A DNA stretch of 64,000 nt, taken from Todiramphus chloris collaris (taxonomy: Eukaryota; Chordata; Aves; Coraciiformes; Alcedinidae). Position numbers and translations under genes: made by a program. The stretch covers positions 11,269,108 to 11,333,107 of the forward strand of contig JANVCC010000073.1 in the NCBI GenBank assembly GCA_025345505.1, written 5' to 3'. Within the stretch, counting starts at the first letter, position 1. Every line of letters begins with the position of its first letter. Under the pieces are notes generated by a model. That model saw only the letters and a program-made list of their open reading frames with translations. It ran no database searches and was not told where the DNA came from. Below, one piece after another: positions 14,102 to 25,334 of the stretch.

Positions 14102-16800
14102 TAATATTGCTTTAATGTGGTTGTCCTTCAAATGCTCATCATAACCCTTGGTGTTTAGTTCACATTCACCTGGAATAGCCAGACCCAATTTCAGAGTCAG
14201 CAAGGCATGGAAGTTAGTCATAGACTATGTAACCTGTGGCTGTATTTTACAAGACCTTATAAATGACAAACAGCTTCTGCCTGTTCTTTGTCCTTTAAAT
14301 TCCTGTAAGACCTTACATATGCATGCAAAGGAAAGGAGAGCATAGAGGAATGTACTCTGGATGGGAGAATGTGAACACAGTTATCTAGTTAACATCTACA
14401 ATTGTGTCTTTCATTGTTTGTACTGTGTAGAGGAACATAACTTATGTGCTTATCTATTTTTCTTTAAAAGTGTGTATCAGAGATTTCAAGTGCAGGCTGT
14501 AATAAACACAAACAAGTGTTGTATTCACTCAGCTGTGGATTTCTCCCATTCTCTCCTCTGCATTCTCTCAGCACTCTCAAAAATGAGAAACGCATGTTTC
14601 CAAGTGGGGGGATGAGGGAGCATTGGGATTGAGCTTTTCCTATGCAACCCTTGCTTTTTCACGATTCATTAAACACTTTCTCCCTCGTGTGTAATTGGAC
14701 CCCTCTCATTTACATGCATGAGGGATGCATAATTCTGAGAGAGGTACTGTGGTCCAAAGGGAAAAAAAAAAAACACATAGGTCACAGCCCTTGGGCCAGA
14801 GTGCAAAAGACACGGGAAAACTCCTTGAGAACAACCCATGTGGCGATACTGCATCTGTGTAGCAAGTGAGCTGGTCCAGCTGTGCAGTGCCAGTGCTGTG
14901 CAGGGAAGTGGACTGCTTCTGAGAAAACATTGGGCTGCCTTGACTGACCCTGGGGCTGTGACTTACTTCAAAACCAATCTTTTCAATGACCTCAGCTCTC
15001 TAAAGATGTGTTGCTCTGTGTCTGGGACAGTAAACAGCTCAACCACCTGGGATCCTCTGTACATTGGCACCTGATTGATTAATTAATTATTGCTGATAGA
15101 ACATTCAGTGCCATGGTGCAACTTCCAGAGCTTCAATCCCATCCACTGAAGCTGAACTAGCTGGTTTAAGGAGGTGGAAGGGAAGACGCTCTGCTGCTCT
15201 CTTCCCCTGCACTATGGAAAATAACTCTTCATACCCAAAGGAGTTTTCCTTGCAAGACAGGTTACATGTTTAATAGCCTTGTTATTCCTGTTCATGGTGG
15301 AAGCCCTACAAGAGGTGAAATATTTAAGCTGGCTTTTCAGTCAGCTGACTTCCTACTTGGTAAACTGCATCCTATACTTTATAGAAACTGCTGCTCTCTT
15401 CCTTTGCACAGGCTCTGTTTAGCTCATCTTTAGTCAGTTCTTAAAGTTGCTATGCCAATGCAGATCCGTGTTAAAAAAAGCTCTAACGTCATGCCTACCA
15501 CCAGTAATTTCTGATTTATCATCAAGATGAAAAAATATTCAGGTTCGCTATGATCTAGACACTGAATAACAAATTTATTTTTTAGGCTGTGGTTTTTACT
15601 ACATACTGCACAAGACAGACTGTGTGTGAGTCAGACAAAAATCTAGGCATTGGTACCTGCACTGCAGGAGAACAGCTGCCTTTCTAGGAATTCCTGCTCC
15701 GTCCTGCCCAAACATCTCTGCCTATCTCTGCACTTTCCAGCACTCCCTCAGGGGGATCAAGCAAGAATTACACTTTTTCTGGTACAAAGAACACTAGCAA
15801 CATTTGCTGACTGATAATGTGGGCAAAATAGAAATATCTTCCCATTTTAGGTGAATTTCTTGCAAAAGACTCTACAGGGCATGAAGTCTTAGTAATTTAC
15901 TTCTAGGGACAGCAGTTGGCTTTACATTTCTTATGGTGCTTTATGGTGGTAATAATTTGCTAATTTTCAAACCCTTACCAGACAAAAAAGAATGTGATAT
16001 TACCCTATGCTGTAACACTTAGGATTGTGTCTATTGTTAAATGTCAAAACTCACTTCAGATTTTTTTTTCGTCATTTATTTTTCTAATTGTCTTTTATAA
16101 ACTGAGTACATTTGGTGGAAGAAAATATTTAGAAACTATCAGGGCTAATATTTGTTTGCACTTTGTGAACAGGGGAAAGGTTTTTAAGGAATGAAATAAT
16201 AATAATTAAAAAAAAGCACATAAAAATATTAATGAGCATTTCTTCTAAACTCATACTTTATGTGCTCAAGCTCATCTTTTGGTTTAACTTCTGTTTCAAA
16301 AGTTGAAAGAAATCATTAAGTCCCTGCAGAGAACAGCCAGCCACACTTCTGAATTTCAATGTGTCCTTCTAGACGACTGCCTTTGATTTTAAATGGTAAT
16401 GTTGTTGCTTTAATCAGGAGACAATCCTTATATATTAGTTGTACTGGACTATAATTGTAAGAGCTAAATGATACACAGAACTGGATACACATCTTTGCAG
16501 GCCTATTAATGGGGAGGACTGAAAGCAAAAGTAAACACTAACCTCACAAAATAAAAGAAGTTAAAAGATAAGTGTTAAGGACCTTTTTCTTTTTGGAGAA
16601 TAAAACAAGATTTAGTAGCTTTCCACTTAATTTAAATGAAAAGAATCGCTACCTTACATATTGCACTGATAATGCAGGGGAGAGGGAAAACAAAACCGTC
16701 TTTGTAGCAGTGACACCTCCTATAGTTGTTGTGAAGAAACTTTTCCCCTTGGTATCTACTAACCAATTCTAATTAATGCTGCACATTCCTCCACTGAAAT
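14102..16800. other. Non-coding DNA with possible homeodomain/POU-site clusters
   Basis: No exon is recognised. Bases 14640-14740 contain 'tttacatgcatg' and 'gatgcataattc', both POU-like octamer words. Bases 15068-15095 contain 'gattgattaattaattatt', a dense run of homeodomain core sites. These could mark conserved regulatory elements, but only cross-species alignment could show constraint. The remainder is ordinary AT-rich DNA. Confidence 0.4.
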
Positions 16801-16829
16801 CATTTAATGCATAACAAGGGGGGTAAAAA

Positions 16830-17330
16830 AAAAGGAGAGAGAGAGAGAGAAGAAATTCTCAGTGCTGATGATTGCCCTATTCGAATTATGGGAGGGAAAG
16901 CCTGGGCCCCCTAACCTACTGTCTATAAAGCAGAGCTTTGAAAGAGAACTGCGACCTACAAAAGCTGTCAATCTCCCTTGCCCCGAAAGCCCGGGTTCAC
17001 ATGGATTCAAGTGACAGCCCTCCTCCCCCGCACACAATACATCAATCTGTCTCTCCCCCAAGCACCCACAGCCCATTGTGCGAGCCGCAGGTGCCTAATA
17101 TAGCACCCATGGCTGCCCCCTGCCCCCCTTGAGAACCGGCCCCCGGACAAAGGGCCTGGGCAGGGCAGAGGCGGGTGTGCAGCTGCGGGCAGATGGGCAG
17201 GGTGCCCCTGGGGTGTGGCTACCACACAGTCACTTGGGGTTTTAACTGTGGGGGGGGGTGAGGGTGTTTCCTCTTCAGACTGGCATCGTCCCCCTGCCTT
17301 TAGCAAACCCAGTCACCTGCCAGTGGCGAA
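16830..17330. promoter_or_regulatory. Candidate GC-rich regulatory patch with GA tract and TATA-like box
   Basis: A GA repeat at 16834-16851 is followed by a TATA-like 'ctataaag' at about 16922. A GC-rich segment (about 16975-17330) follows with roughly a dozen CpGs, well above the surrounding DNA. Words such as 'agctgtcaatc' (PBX/MEIS-like) and 'ctttgaaag' (TCF/SOX-like) also occur. A G9 run lies near 17250. No ORF here has a recognisable product; the proline-rich frame simply reflects C-rich sequence. The patch could be an enhancer, a lowly used promoter or chance GC enrichment. Confidence 0.3.
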
Positions 17331-17690
17331 GGGTTGTTTAATGCTCAGTTCCTGCCATCTTGAAAAAATGTGTGTTGCAAATGGATGGCAAGTGCTTTCT
17401 AAGGTATCAGTAAATACAGACATGCCTACTGTAGTGATCTGTAAAGGGGTTCAAACTGTCTTCCCACCATCTTAATGGGCAAGCAAGCCCTGGGGAAGTA
17501 TCTGTTCTGAATTATCTGCATCTTTTTGGCACAAGGGCAGTGTAGGCACCCAGTTGTCCAGCCACTGAAGGATGGTCCTGGAGGGCTGTGCTGCTGGTAG
17601 TCCTAAAAGGAACTTAATGCTTACTTGACACTGGGCTTTGGCCAGTGAAGTTCTGCCCTGTAGTAGTGTCCCAGATTTTCTGTAGACCTG
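17331..17690. other. Non-coding DNA, nothing recognised
   Basis: No exon, repeat or RNA gene is recognised in this interval. Confidence 0.5.
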
Positions 17691-17691
17691 T

Positions 17692-17862
17692 AAACTGATT
17701 TGTCAATTGATGTCTCAGTTGCCTTTATGTAAAATGGAGTGAAGGTTTTTCACTTTTACCAACTCCTTTTCTTGTGGATAGAAATTATAAGTTTGGGGAG
17801 GTGGGGATTTGTCTGATGTGTCTGTGTGATTCTATAATGCTCAGCACAGGAGGGCATTTCTG
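17692..17862 (+). repeat. Ancient MIR-like SINE relic
   Basis: The block 'ctcagttgcctttatgtaa' followed by 'aatgga' resembles the MIR core 'cagtttcctcatctgtaaaatggg'. About 100 bp downstream, 'gattctataatgctcagca' resembles the shared tail 'tttgtacagcgcctagcaca'. Order and spacing fit a degenerate MIR/CORE-SINE in sense orientation. Identification is by eye. Confidence 0.5.
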
Positions 17863-18604
17863 CCATAAAACAAATCAGTGGCAACAGTAATGCAGACAAT
17901 GAAAAAGACTTGCATCCTGTGCTCCATCATGCTAACATACAGTGGTAAAAGCGGCACTGTTTCATCTTCTGCTGCTTTCCATGGCTGAATGGTAAATGTT
18001 TACCTCACTCATTTTATCTGCATTATTGAGTCAAATTTGGAGAATACAGAGGATAGCCATGGAACTTAACATGTCAGGAAACCACACAAAGAAACTGTAT
18101 GTGGAGAAGAGGGACCTCATCCATACACGTGCAGTTACAAGTGGTACATAACTGACTATTACTGTGTTGTTTTTTCCCCAGAAGTTATTCAATAGCCTTG
18201 CCTTTTCGGAAAATAAAATTTACATGAAATACACTTCTTTCAATTCCCCTTTATGTATATTAATACCAACCAAACAAACAAATAATAGCAGCACAAGCTT
18301 GGCTTCTTCACTGTCCAGATCATTTTGTCCTAAAATGTTCCAGCAAGTCTCCCTGTCTTATTGCCAGTGACACATCTCCTTTATTTCAGATCTGCATCCT
18401 CCCTCACCTGCAGGCTTTGCTGAGTAGTAGGGACATCCCAGAGCTCAGTAGCATGGCTGCTACAACAGCGGGACTCCTGCAGCACTGACTCAGAGTGCAG
18501 GCTAATTGGTGAAGTATTTCCTTAGGTGAGGTTTTCGCTTCAGTGATTGCAAATTAAAGTGACACTGCAATTTGAGCCAGAACAATGAAATGATCCTCTT
18601 GGCA
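17863..18604. other. Non-coding DNA, nothing recognised
   Basis: Short open frames only. No repeat family or splice-flanked exon is seen. Confidence 0.5.
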
Positions 18605-18675
18605 CTTTGATCCCAGTGTGTCCCTCCCCAGCTTTCTTGTAGGCTCCCTTCAGATACTGGAAGGTCAATCTATCC
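18605..18675 (-). mobile_element. Short internal CR1 fragment
   Basis: The segment containing 'cagctttcttgtaggctcc' and 'cagatactggaaggtc' matches the antisense of the CR1 region encoding the ORF2 C-terminus, seen in many avian CR1 subfamilies. It lacks the 3' octamer tail. It lies about 280 bp from the larger CR1 at 18.95 kb and is more diverged, so it is probably a separate older insertion. Its 'cccag...ccaggtaag' edges mimic an exon with splice sites. Confidence 0.6.
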
Positions 18676-18950
18676 AGGTAAGCCTAGTGGCAAAACTGTT
18701 TATTCTGAGGAAATAACCACAGATGTAGCCTGCCAGGTCTGTTGCAACAAAGTGAGAAGCTGAGTGTATGAACAGAATATGGCTGTTAGCTTTTTCTAAG
18801 TTTGCACTGTCAGGCAGATTTTGAGCCTTCTGTCAAAATATATTACAAAAGCAAATGGAAACTGGCATTGGTTTGTCTCAGCCATTTCTTGCAGTATAAG
18901 ATCAAATGTTCATGTTGTCACCTTCAAGACTAGACGACTGGATTATTCAG

Positions 18951-21292
18951 TATAGAATCATAGAATCACCAAGGTTTGAAAAGACTTTTAAGATCATCGA
19001 GTCCAACCATTAACTCTACTCTACCAAGTCCACCTGTAAGCCATGTCTCCAAGCACCACATCTATATGGCTTTTAAATACATCCAGGGATGGTGATCCAA
19101 CCACCTCCCCAGGCAGCCTGTTCCAATGCCTGACATCCCTTTCAGTGAAAAAAAATTTCCTAATGTGAAGTTCAAACCTCCCCTGGTGTAGCCTGAGGCC
19201 ATTCCCTCTTGGTTTGTCACTAGTTACTTGTGAGAAGAGACCAGTGCCTACCTCTCAAGAACATCCTTTCAAGTACTTGTAGAGAGTGTTAAGGTCTCCC
19301 CTCAACATCCTCTTCTTCAGATTAAACAGCCCCAGTTCCCTCAGCTGCTCCTTGTAAGACAAGTTCTCCAGGACCTTCACCAGTTTAGTTGCTCTTTTCT
19401 AAACCAGCACCTTGATATCTCTCCTGTACTGAGGGGCCCAAAACTGAACATGGTACTCAAGGTGTGGCCTCACCAATGCCAAGTACAGAGGGACAATCAC
19501 CTCCCTGGTCCTGATGGCCATACTATTTCTGATAAAGGCCAGGATGCTGATGGCCTTCTTGACCACCTGGACACACTGCTGGCTCATATTCAGCTGCTTG
19601 CCAGCCAGCACCTGCAGGTCCCTTTCTGCCAGGCAGCTTTCCAGCCACTCTTCCCTAAGCCTGTAGCATTGTATGGGGTTGTTGTGAGCCATTTGCAGGA
19701 TCCAGCACTTGGCCTTGTTGAAGCTCATACAGTTGACATTGGCCCATCGATCCAGTCTGTCCAAGTCCCTTTGTAGAGCCTTCGTGCCCTCAAGCAGATC
19801 AACACTCCCACTCAACTTGTTGTGGTCTGCAAAATTACTGAGGGTGCATTCTATCTCCTCATCAAGATCATTGATAAAGATATTAAACAGAAGTGGTCCC
19901 AGTACTGAGCCCTGAGGAATGTCACTTGTGACTGGCTGCCAGCTGGATTTTACCAAATTCACCACCACTCTTTAAGGCCTGGCCATCCAGTCAGTGTTTT
20001 ACCAGCAGTGGGTACTCCTGTCCAAGCCATGAGCAGCCAGTTTTTTCATAAGAATGCTGTGGGAAACAGTGTCATAGAAGGAGATCAGGTTCATCAACAG
20101 GACCTGCCTTTCATAAACCCATTCTGACTGGGCCTGATCCCCCAGTTGTTCTGTATATGGTGCATAATGGCACTGAAGAGGATCCTCTCCATGACCTTCC
20201 CTGGAACCAAGGTCAGACTGACAGGTCTGTAGTTCCCTGGATCCTCCTTTTGGCCTTTATTGTAGATGGGTGCCACATCTGCTACACTCCAGTCCACTGG
20301 GACCTCCCTTGTTATCCAGGACTGCTAGAGGCTTGGTGAGCACATCTACCCACTTACTTGGTATTCTTGGTTGTAACCCTTCCAGCCCCATAGGCTTGTG
20401 TATGTTTAAGTGGTGTAGCAGGTCACTGGCTATTTTCTCTCGGATTGTGAAGGTCTCATTCTGCCACCTCTCCCTGTCTTCCAGCTCAGGGGGCTGGTTG
20501 TCTAAGGAACAACTAGTTCTACTGCTAGAGACTGAGGCAAAGAAGGCATTAAGCACCTTGGCTTTTTCCTCATCCCTTGTCACTATGTTTCCCCCTACAT
20601 CCAATAAGGGATGGAGATTCTCCCCAGTCCTCCTTTTGTTGTTAATGTATTTAACATTTTTATTGTCTTTAACAGCAGTAGCCAGATTGAGTTCTAGTCA
20701 GGCTTTGGCTTTCCTAATTTTCTCCCCGCATAACCTCACTACATCTCTGTACTCCTGAGAGGCTCTCTTTTTACAAAGGCCATGAACTTTCCTTTTGTTC
20801 CTGTGTTCCAGCCAAAGCTCTCCATTCAGCCAGGCAAGTCTCTTCCCCGCCAGCTCTTTCTCAGCACACTGGGACAGCTGCTCCTGTGCCTTTAAGACAT
20901 CCTTCTTGAAGTATGTCCAGTGTTCCTGGACTCCTTTACCCCTCAGAACTGCCTTCCAAGGGACTCTGTCAATCAGTCTCCTGAAAAGGTCAAAGTCTGC
21001 CCTCTGGAAATCCAAGGTGGCAGTTCTACTGACCCCCCCCTCTTTACTTCCCCAAGAACTGAAAACTCTATCGTTTCATGATCACTATGACAAAAATGTC
21101 CTCCAACCATTACTTCCCCAACAAGTCCTGCTCGGTTCACAAGCAGCAGGTCCAGCAGGGCACCTTCCCTCAATGGCTCCCTCACCAGCTATGTGAGGAA
21201 GATTTCTATACACTCCAGGAACCTTCACAACTGTTCTCCTTCTGCTTTACTGTATTTCCAGGAGACATCCAGGAAGTTACAGTGCACCATCA
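18951..21292 (-). mobile_element. CR1 LINE, 2.3 kb, 5'-truncated, antisense
   Basis: The 3' end lies at 18951, where 'tatagaatcatagaatcac' is the reverse complement of the CR1 octamer tail. It is followed by the usual antisense 3' UTR text ('aagatcatcgagtccaacc'). Coding similarity continues through the ORF2 C-terminus, reverse transcriptase and the C-terminal part of the endonuclease, fading near 21290. That is roughly half of a full CR1 of about 4.5 kb. 5' truncation is normal for CR1 and reflects incomplete reverse transcription. Flanking target duplications are not evident, also normal for CR1. Confidence 0.95.
19399..21290 (-). pseudogene. CR1 ORF2 relic (endonuclease C-term + reverse transcriptase)
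   Basis: Broken ORF2 pieces read in order on the minus strand. 20973-21185 carries the endonuclease end ('REGALLDLLLVNRAG', 'HSDHETIEFS'). 20698-21015 and 20257-20604 carry the linker. 20094-20297 carries the RT fingers motif 'NYRPVSL'. 19399-19968 carries the RT palm and thumb ('[19 protein letters not shown]'). Motif A (the YLDFSKAFD block) is missing: the text jumps from 'LISFYD' to 'TVSHSIL' at about 20070. Motif C reads FADH instead of FADD (19822-19833). Frameshifts and stops separate the pieces, so the copy cannot make active enzyme. Plus-strand open frames over this region, such as 20270-20758, are antisense shadows. Confidence 0.92.
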
Positions 21293-23045
21293 GAACAAAA
21301 GATGTATATCAGAACATGCAAAATCTTTCAAGCCAAAGCTTTATCTAAAACAGGTTCCTGTTGCTGTCAATAGTAAAATTTCTCCTAAAATGTAGGACCA
21401 AGTAATTAAATTGGAGGCTTATGGCAATTCTCAGCTTTACTTCTGGGAATGTTGTTGTCAATAGCAGCTTTTTTTTCCTTTCCAGGAACAAGTCAGCTCC
21501 CTACCTTGAAGATTCAGTGTCTAATATAGTCCCTTTTTCTGGGACAGGGCAACAGTGCAAACCAAAAATTATCTGGGTAGCATAATATTTTGCTTTCCTT
21601 CTTGATCTCAGTCTTAGCATTTACATCCTTGTGACCACAAATGACATGTTAAAGTTTCCCTGAAGCCAGCACTTCACTGAAGATTTTAGAGAGAGAAACC
21701 TTTTTGCCTTGAGCAGGGCAGGGATTCAGCCATACAAAAAAACCCTGACATGCCCAATCTCTTGTGGTTATTTGCACAAGAAGTCAGGGTCTGGCAGTTC
21801 TGGCTAAACAGTGCTCTTAATCAAGTTTTTTTTATCCTGAACTTGAACACCTTAGAAGAAATTTAAATCTATGCCTGGTACAGGTAGTCTAAATATGACT
21901 CTTTGAAAGTAGCTGCTATCGTTGAAGAATTAATTTTTTTTATTAAAAAAAAGAAAAAAGAAAAACTAGGCTAACTCTTCAAAAGATCTATCTGCTTCTT
22001 TCTTGTACAAGCAACTTCTTAACACAAGTTAAAAATAAAGGCAACAGCCTGGACACTGGGATGAGCTTAACTCAAATATAATTTGCAGTAAGGAATCTGA
22101 AACTGAACTGTAGAAGCAATTCATTAGCCATATATTCAGCTTCAGCACGGTATTGCAGACAGTTGCACTGGGCCTTAATTGCTTCTGTTAACATCATATT
22201 CTAGAGCTCATTAGTGATAAACAATGTGTATTAATATCATTCAGACAAGAACTAAAGATTAAGGTGGAAATCCATTTGCTGTGATGGTCATTAGTCAATT
22301 CAGAGCTGTTGAATGATGCTTGAGAATCTAATATGAATTGGGAGAGTCAATATTTCATCAGGCAGATCCTCTCATCTTCCTGTGAAAAGGTCTTTATCTT
22401 AAAAAAGTTACTTAATGGAAACTACGTGCTTGAAAAGGACACATACTAAGTACTGCCCTACTGGTTTCCTTAACAGTTTATATTACAAATAGCAGATTAA
22501 GCCAGTTTTGGGTCTGATAGAAGTGTATCCTCTTTCAGAGGATTGTGCTTCTTGTTAGAGTGGTAAATTTGTCCCACTGTTGCCATCTTAAGTGTTACCT
22601 AATGTAGAGAGTTCCATTTTCTGGCTCCTGGCAGGTTACTTGCTTTATTGTAAGCAATTATACACTGGGATTTCTCCAAGATATACACACATCTGACTGA
22701 CAGCGCAATTTGTTACTTGTTGTTTTTAATTCTTAGTAGGAGATCCCACAAATGAACACACAGATGAACATAGAATGTGCCAGTGGCACAAATAGTCTTT
22801 TTCACATACAGAGACTGCTGTAGAGTAAGTTCACTTGCTCCTCTCTCCACACCAAGTTACCTCCTGTGTTTATAAAAGGCCTAGCAAGATTTAACAGCTA
22901 GAAGCAGAAATTTGCCACCTCCAGTGAAAGTGCCTTTTTAATTGTACATTGAAAGATCTTGCTTGGGTGAGCTCACGGACTGTCATTGTTTGGAATGTAT
23001 CTCCAAGATATACTTTATTCGACTTCTGGGAAAAAATTTGTAACC
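21293..23045. other. Non-coding DNA; possible conserved element near 22.1-22.4 kb
   Basis: No exon or recent repeat is recognised. An A/T-only low-complexity patch lies at about 21930-21965. Bases 22120-22390 are evenly complex, AT-rich and repeat-free, with several ATTA/TAAT words, the texture typical of vertebrate conserved non-coding elements. This is an impression only and rests on no alignment. Confidence 0.4.
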
Positions 23046-23116
23046 TGGCAGGAGGCCAGGCTAGATGACCCTAATGTTGCCCATCATAATTCTCAGAACC
23101 CAAAGTTCTATGAAAG
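23046..23116 (+). mobile_element. Old CR1-type 3' terminal fragment (tentative)
   Basis: 'gaggccaggctagatgacc' followed by a diverged 'ttctcagaacccaaagttc' and 'tatgaa' resembles the 3' end of ancient amniote CR1/L3-like elements (agactagatgacc...tctatgaatctatgaa). Only about 70 bp are recognisable and divergence is high. Confidence 0.45.
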
Positions 23117-23599
23117 TTGAAAAAGTGCTAGAAAAACAGCTGGATGTATTTCTATGAAGTTGCGTGTGATTTCTCTTGACAAGTTTCATATATGAATTGC
23201 CTGTCCCTCACCAAACAGACCACAGTTTCTCCTATATTTTTTTTGGTTGCTATCTGTGATGTGATTCATCTCAAGAAATTACTCCAGCCCACACCTGAGG
23301 AAGTCAGTATAAGGGTTTCTGTTATCAGAGATCACCTGTATCTGATGGTGAACGTCCGCAGCGGTGCTTAGGGTATTAATTTCTAATGTCAGCACAATGA
23401 TCTCATGTTTACCTTTGTTTCTTACTTGTGCCCCAGTGCATTCATTTATTTCTCTTTTCGGCAGAATTAAGAAGGTATTTTGGTTTACAGGAGGCAGCAC
23501 TGCTGATCCACGTGGCTGCATTTGCCAATCCCCTCTGACTTTTCAGAACACAAAAAGCCTGAAGTTACCCTTCTCACTTCGTTCTCAAAAGGCTCTAGG
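23117..23599. other. Non-coding DNA upstream of CpG island
   Basis: No supported gene. Open frames of 80-155 codons run from here into the CpG island on both strands. They have no recognisable domain, and GC-rich sequence lowers stop frequency. Confidence 0.45.
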
Positions 23600-23960
23600 T
23601 ATCCACTGCCCGCCGCTGATCCTAACTTTATTTCTCCCAGCTGAGCGCTGGCCCTGGTTTGCGGCTCCGGCAGGAATGAGTTTGCCGCGAGGGGCTCCCC
23701 GCGCAGCAGGAAAGGTCCTTCCGCGCAGTGTCGCTTCCAGCGCTCGCTCGGGGAGCGACTCGCTCCCATTTCTGGACCGGGGGCGCCGCCTGCCGCAGGT
23801 ACCGCACCCAGCAAGATGCGTCTGGAGCTAGAGGAGCTGCCTGGCGTATTTCAATTTAACCTTCCCGCCAGAGGTTTCCCAGCTGCTCGCGGCTGCAGCT
23901 GAGACAATGCCCTCCTTAGCCGACACTGGCTGCAGGAGGAGAAGCGTTGATGGGATTACT
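23600..23960. promoter_or_regulatory. CpG island, orphan (candidate promoter/first exon)
   Basis: About 29 CpG dinucleotides fall in roughly 360 bp, counted by eye, in a window that is otherwise CpG-poor. This is a textbook CpG island. It contains Sp1-like 'gggggcgccgcc' and no obvious TATA box. In vertebrates such unmethylated islands usually mark promoters. I could not identify a coding first exon on either strand, and no downstream exon is recognised. It may drive a long non-coding RNA, an alternative first exon of a distant gene, or an orphan promoter. Confidence 0.7.
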
Positions 23961-24000
23961 GCAGTTGGTATCTTCTGGTTTGATTTTTCAAACGTAAAGA

Positions 24001-24075
24001 ATTTTTTGTTTTGTTTTCTGTGGGTTTTTTGTTGGTTTGTTTATGGGGTTTTTTTTGGTTGTTTTTTTTTTTTTT
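24001..24075. repeat. T/G-rich low-complexity tract with T14
   Basis: The sequence is almost only T and G (repeated 'gttttttgttgg'-type words) and ends in a T14 run at 24062-24075. It is simple low-complexity DNA. Confidence 0.85.
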
Positions 24076-24339
24076 GAGAAGCACACTTTCACTTGTCTAT
24101 AATACTTCAAATTTACATGATCTACAATGAGTACCAAAGAAGCAGTTCTGATATTTTGTAACCTAAGCCTTTAGTGGATCATTTCAGCAGGTAGAGAGAT
24201 GATAATCACCACTATTAATCAGGAGAAAATCTTAATTTACACTGTGTGTGTATTAATTTTCTGGTTTAACAGTGAATGTCAAAAAAAAAAAAACTGTTAA
24301 AAACGATCTGTTTGTGAGTCAGGACCCTCTTCACAGCAT

Positions 24340-24890
24340 AGCCTTGCAGACCAATTTGATAAATGACTGTCAGAGCCCTGAGGGCACTAAGAGGTTTTAA
24401 TGGCCAGAGCAGCCTCACCTCTGCACCCTGCCCATGGGTTTAGAAGCCCATTTTAATCTGGGCCCTGGGCTTGCAGTACCTGCTTGAGGTGCTCTGCAGG
24501 AAAGCTGGTGTCTGTTTCAGCTACAGCCGTATCTTGGCTGTCCATGGACCCTGATCTGGAATCATGTCCTGGACTGATACTGGATCTGTCCCATCACCAC
24601 GTGGCTGTCCCATGGTTGTGTCTGATGCTGAATATTTTTGCTGAACCTGATCCTAAGCTCTGGATTGACTTTCTAAACTTGACCTTAGACCTATCTTGTC
24701 ACCATGGACTTGTCTGGTGATCCAGAGACTTGGTTGAACCTGACTGCCCCCCTAGCCTGCTGTGCTCCCTTACTGGGTGTGTCAGGATGTGTCCTGGGTG
24801 GTAAGGTCTTGCTCTGCTGGCCTGGTTGTCCCCTCAGGTCCTGATTCTCCATCCCTTTAAGAGCAGCTGGCCTTTGCTGCAGCCTGAAAA
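24340..24890. repeat. Unidentified mid-GC block with internal degenerate repeat
   Basis: This block is clearly richer in GC than its flanks and has no recognisable domain. It holds two related stretches: 'actggatctgtcccatcacc' (about 24580) and 'gacctatcttgtcaccatgg' (about 24688), each followed by a 'ggctgtc/ggacttgtc' word. A frame through it shows the matching peptides LILDLSHHH and LTLDLSCHH. Recurrent 'ctgatc/ctgatac/cctgatcc' words add to the impression of a decayed repetitive element. It may be an old LTR or DNA-transposon derivative, or a dispersed repeat I cannot name. No terminal inverted repeats or target duplications were found. Confidence 0.35.
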
Positions 24891-25334
24891 TCTAACAGAT
24901 GAGCTAAAAGGTACTAGTTTATAGCTGCTATGTGATCTAAATGGAGAGAAGGTTGACATGATGCACTTTTAACATAAATGCTGAAATCTCTTCATTCTTT
25001 TGTAGAACTCACCTCGGACAATTGCAAAGAATGAGAAGACACTGTATTTCTGAGGTACAATTTTGCTGTGACAATAATGCAATCACTGCCGTGATAAGAA
25101 GCCAATAGTTGTGCTATGAATCCTGGATTGTCTTTCCTGTCCAGCAAAACCTGCAGGTTAGAATGTATTTCATAAATAACGTGTCTGAGAAGAAAAGGAG
25201 ACTTCATGGGGCAGCCACCATTGCTGGAGAGCAAAAATGATGTGGAAAGAAAATGACAAAGCAAAAATGTTACAAGGACACCTCTAAGTAGTCAAACACT
25301 GAAGATTTTTAACATTCTGTGCGTGGACAAGAAC
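24891..25334. other. Non-coding DNA, nothing recognised
   Basis: No exon, repeat or RNA gene is recognised between the mid-GC block and the CR1 that starts at about 25335. Confidence 0.5.

Noticed and set aside
18631..18678. Exon-like segment with acceptor 'ccccag' and donor 'caggtaag'
   Set aside because: The segment matches antisense CR1 text, so the splice-like edges are coincidental.
20270..20758. 162-codon plus-strand ORF inside the CR1 at 19-21 kb
   Set aside because: It is the antisense shadow of CR1 ORF2, which supplies the real coding signal on the minus strand.
23364..23831. 155-codon plus-strand ORF entering the CpG island, as a possible first coding exon
   Set aside because: The second half is open mainly because GC-rich DNA has few stops; no recognisable protein and only a weak donor (cag/gtaccg) near 23800.
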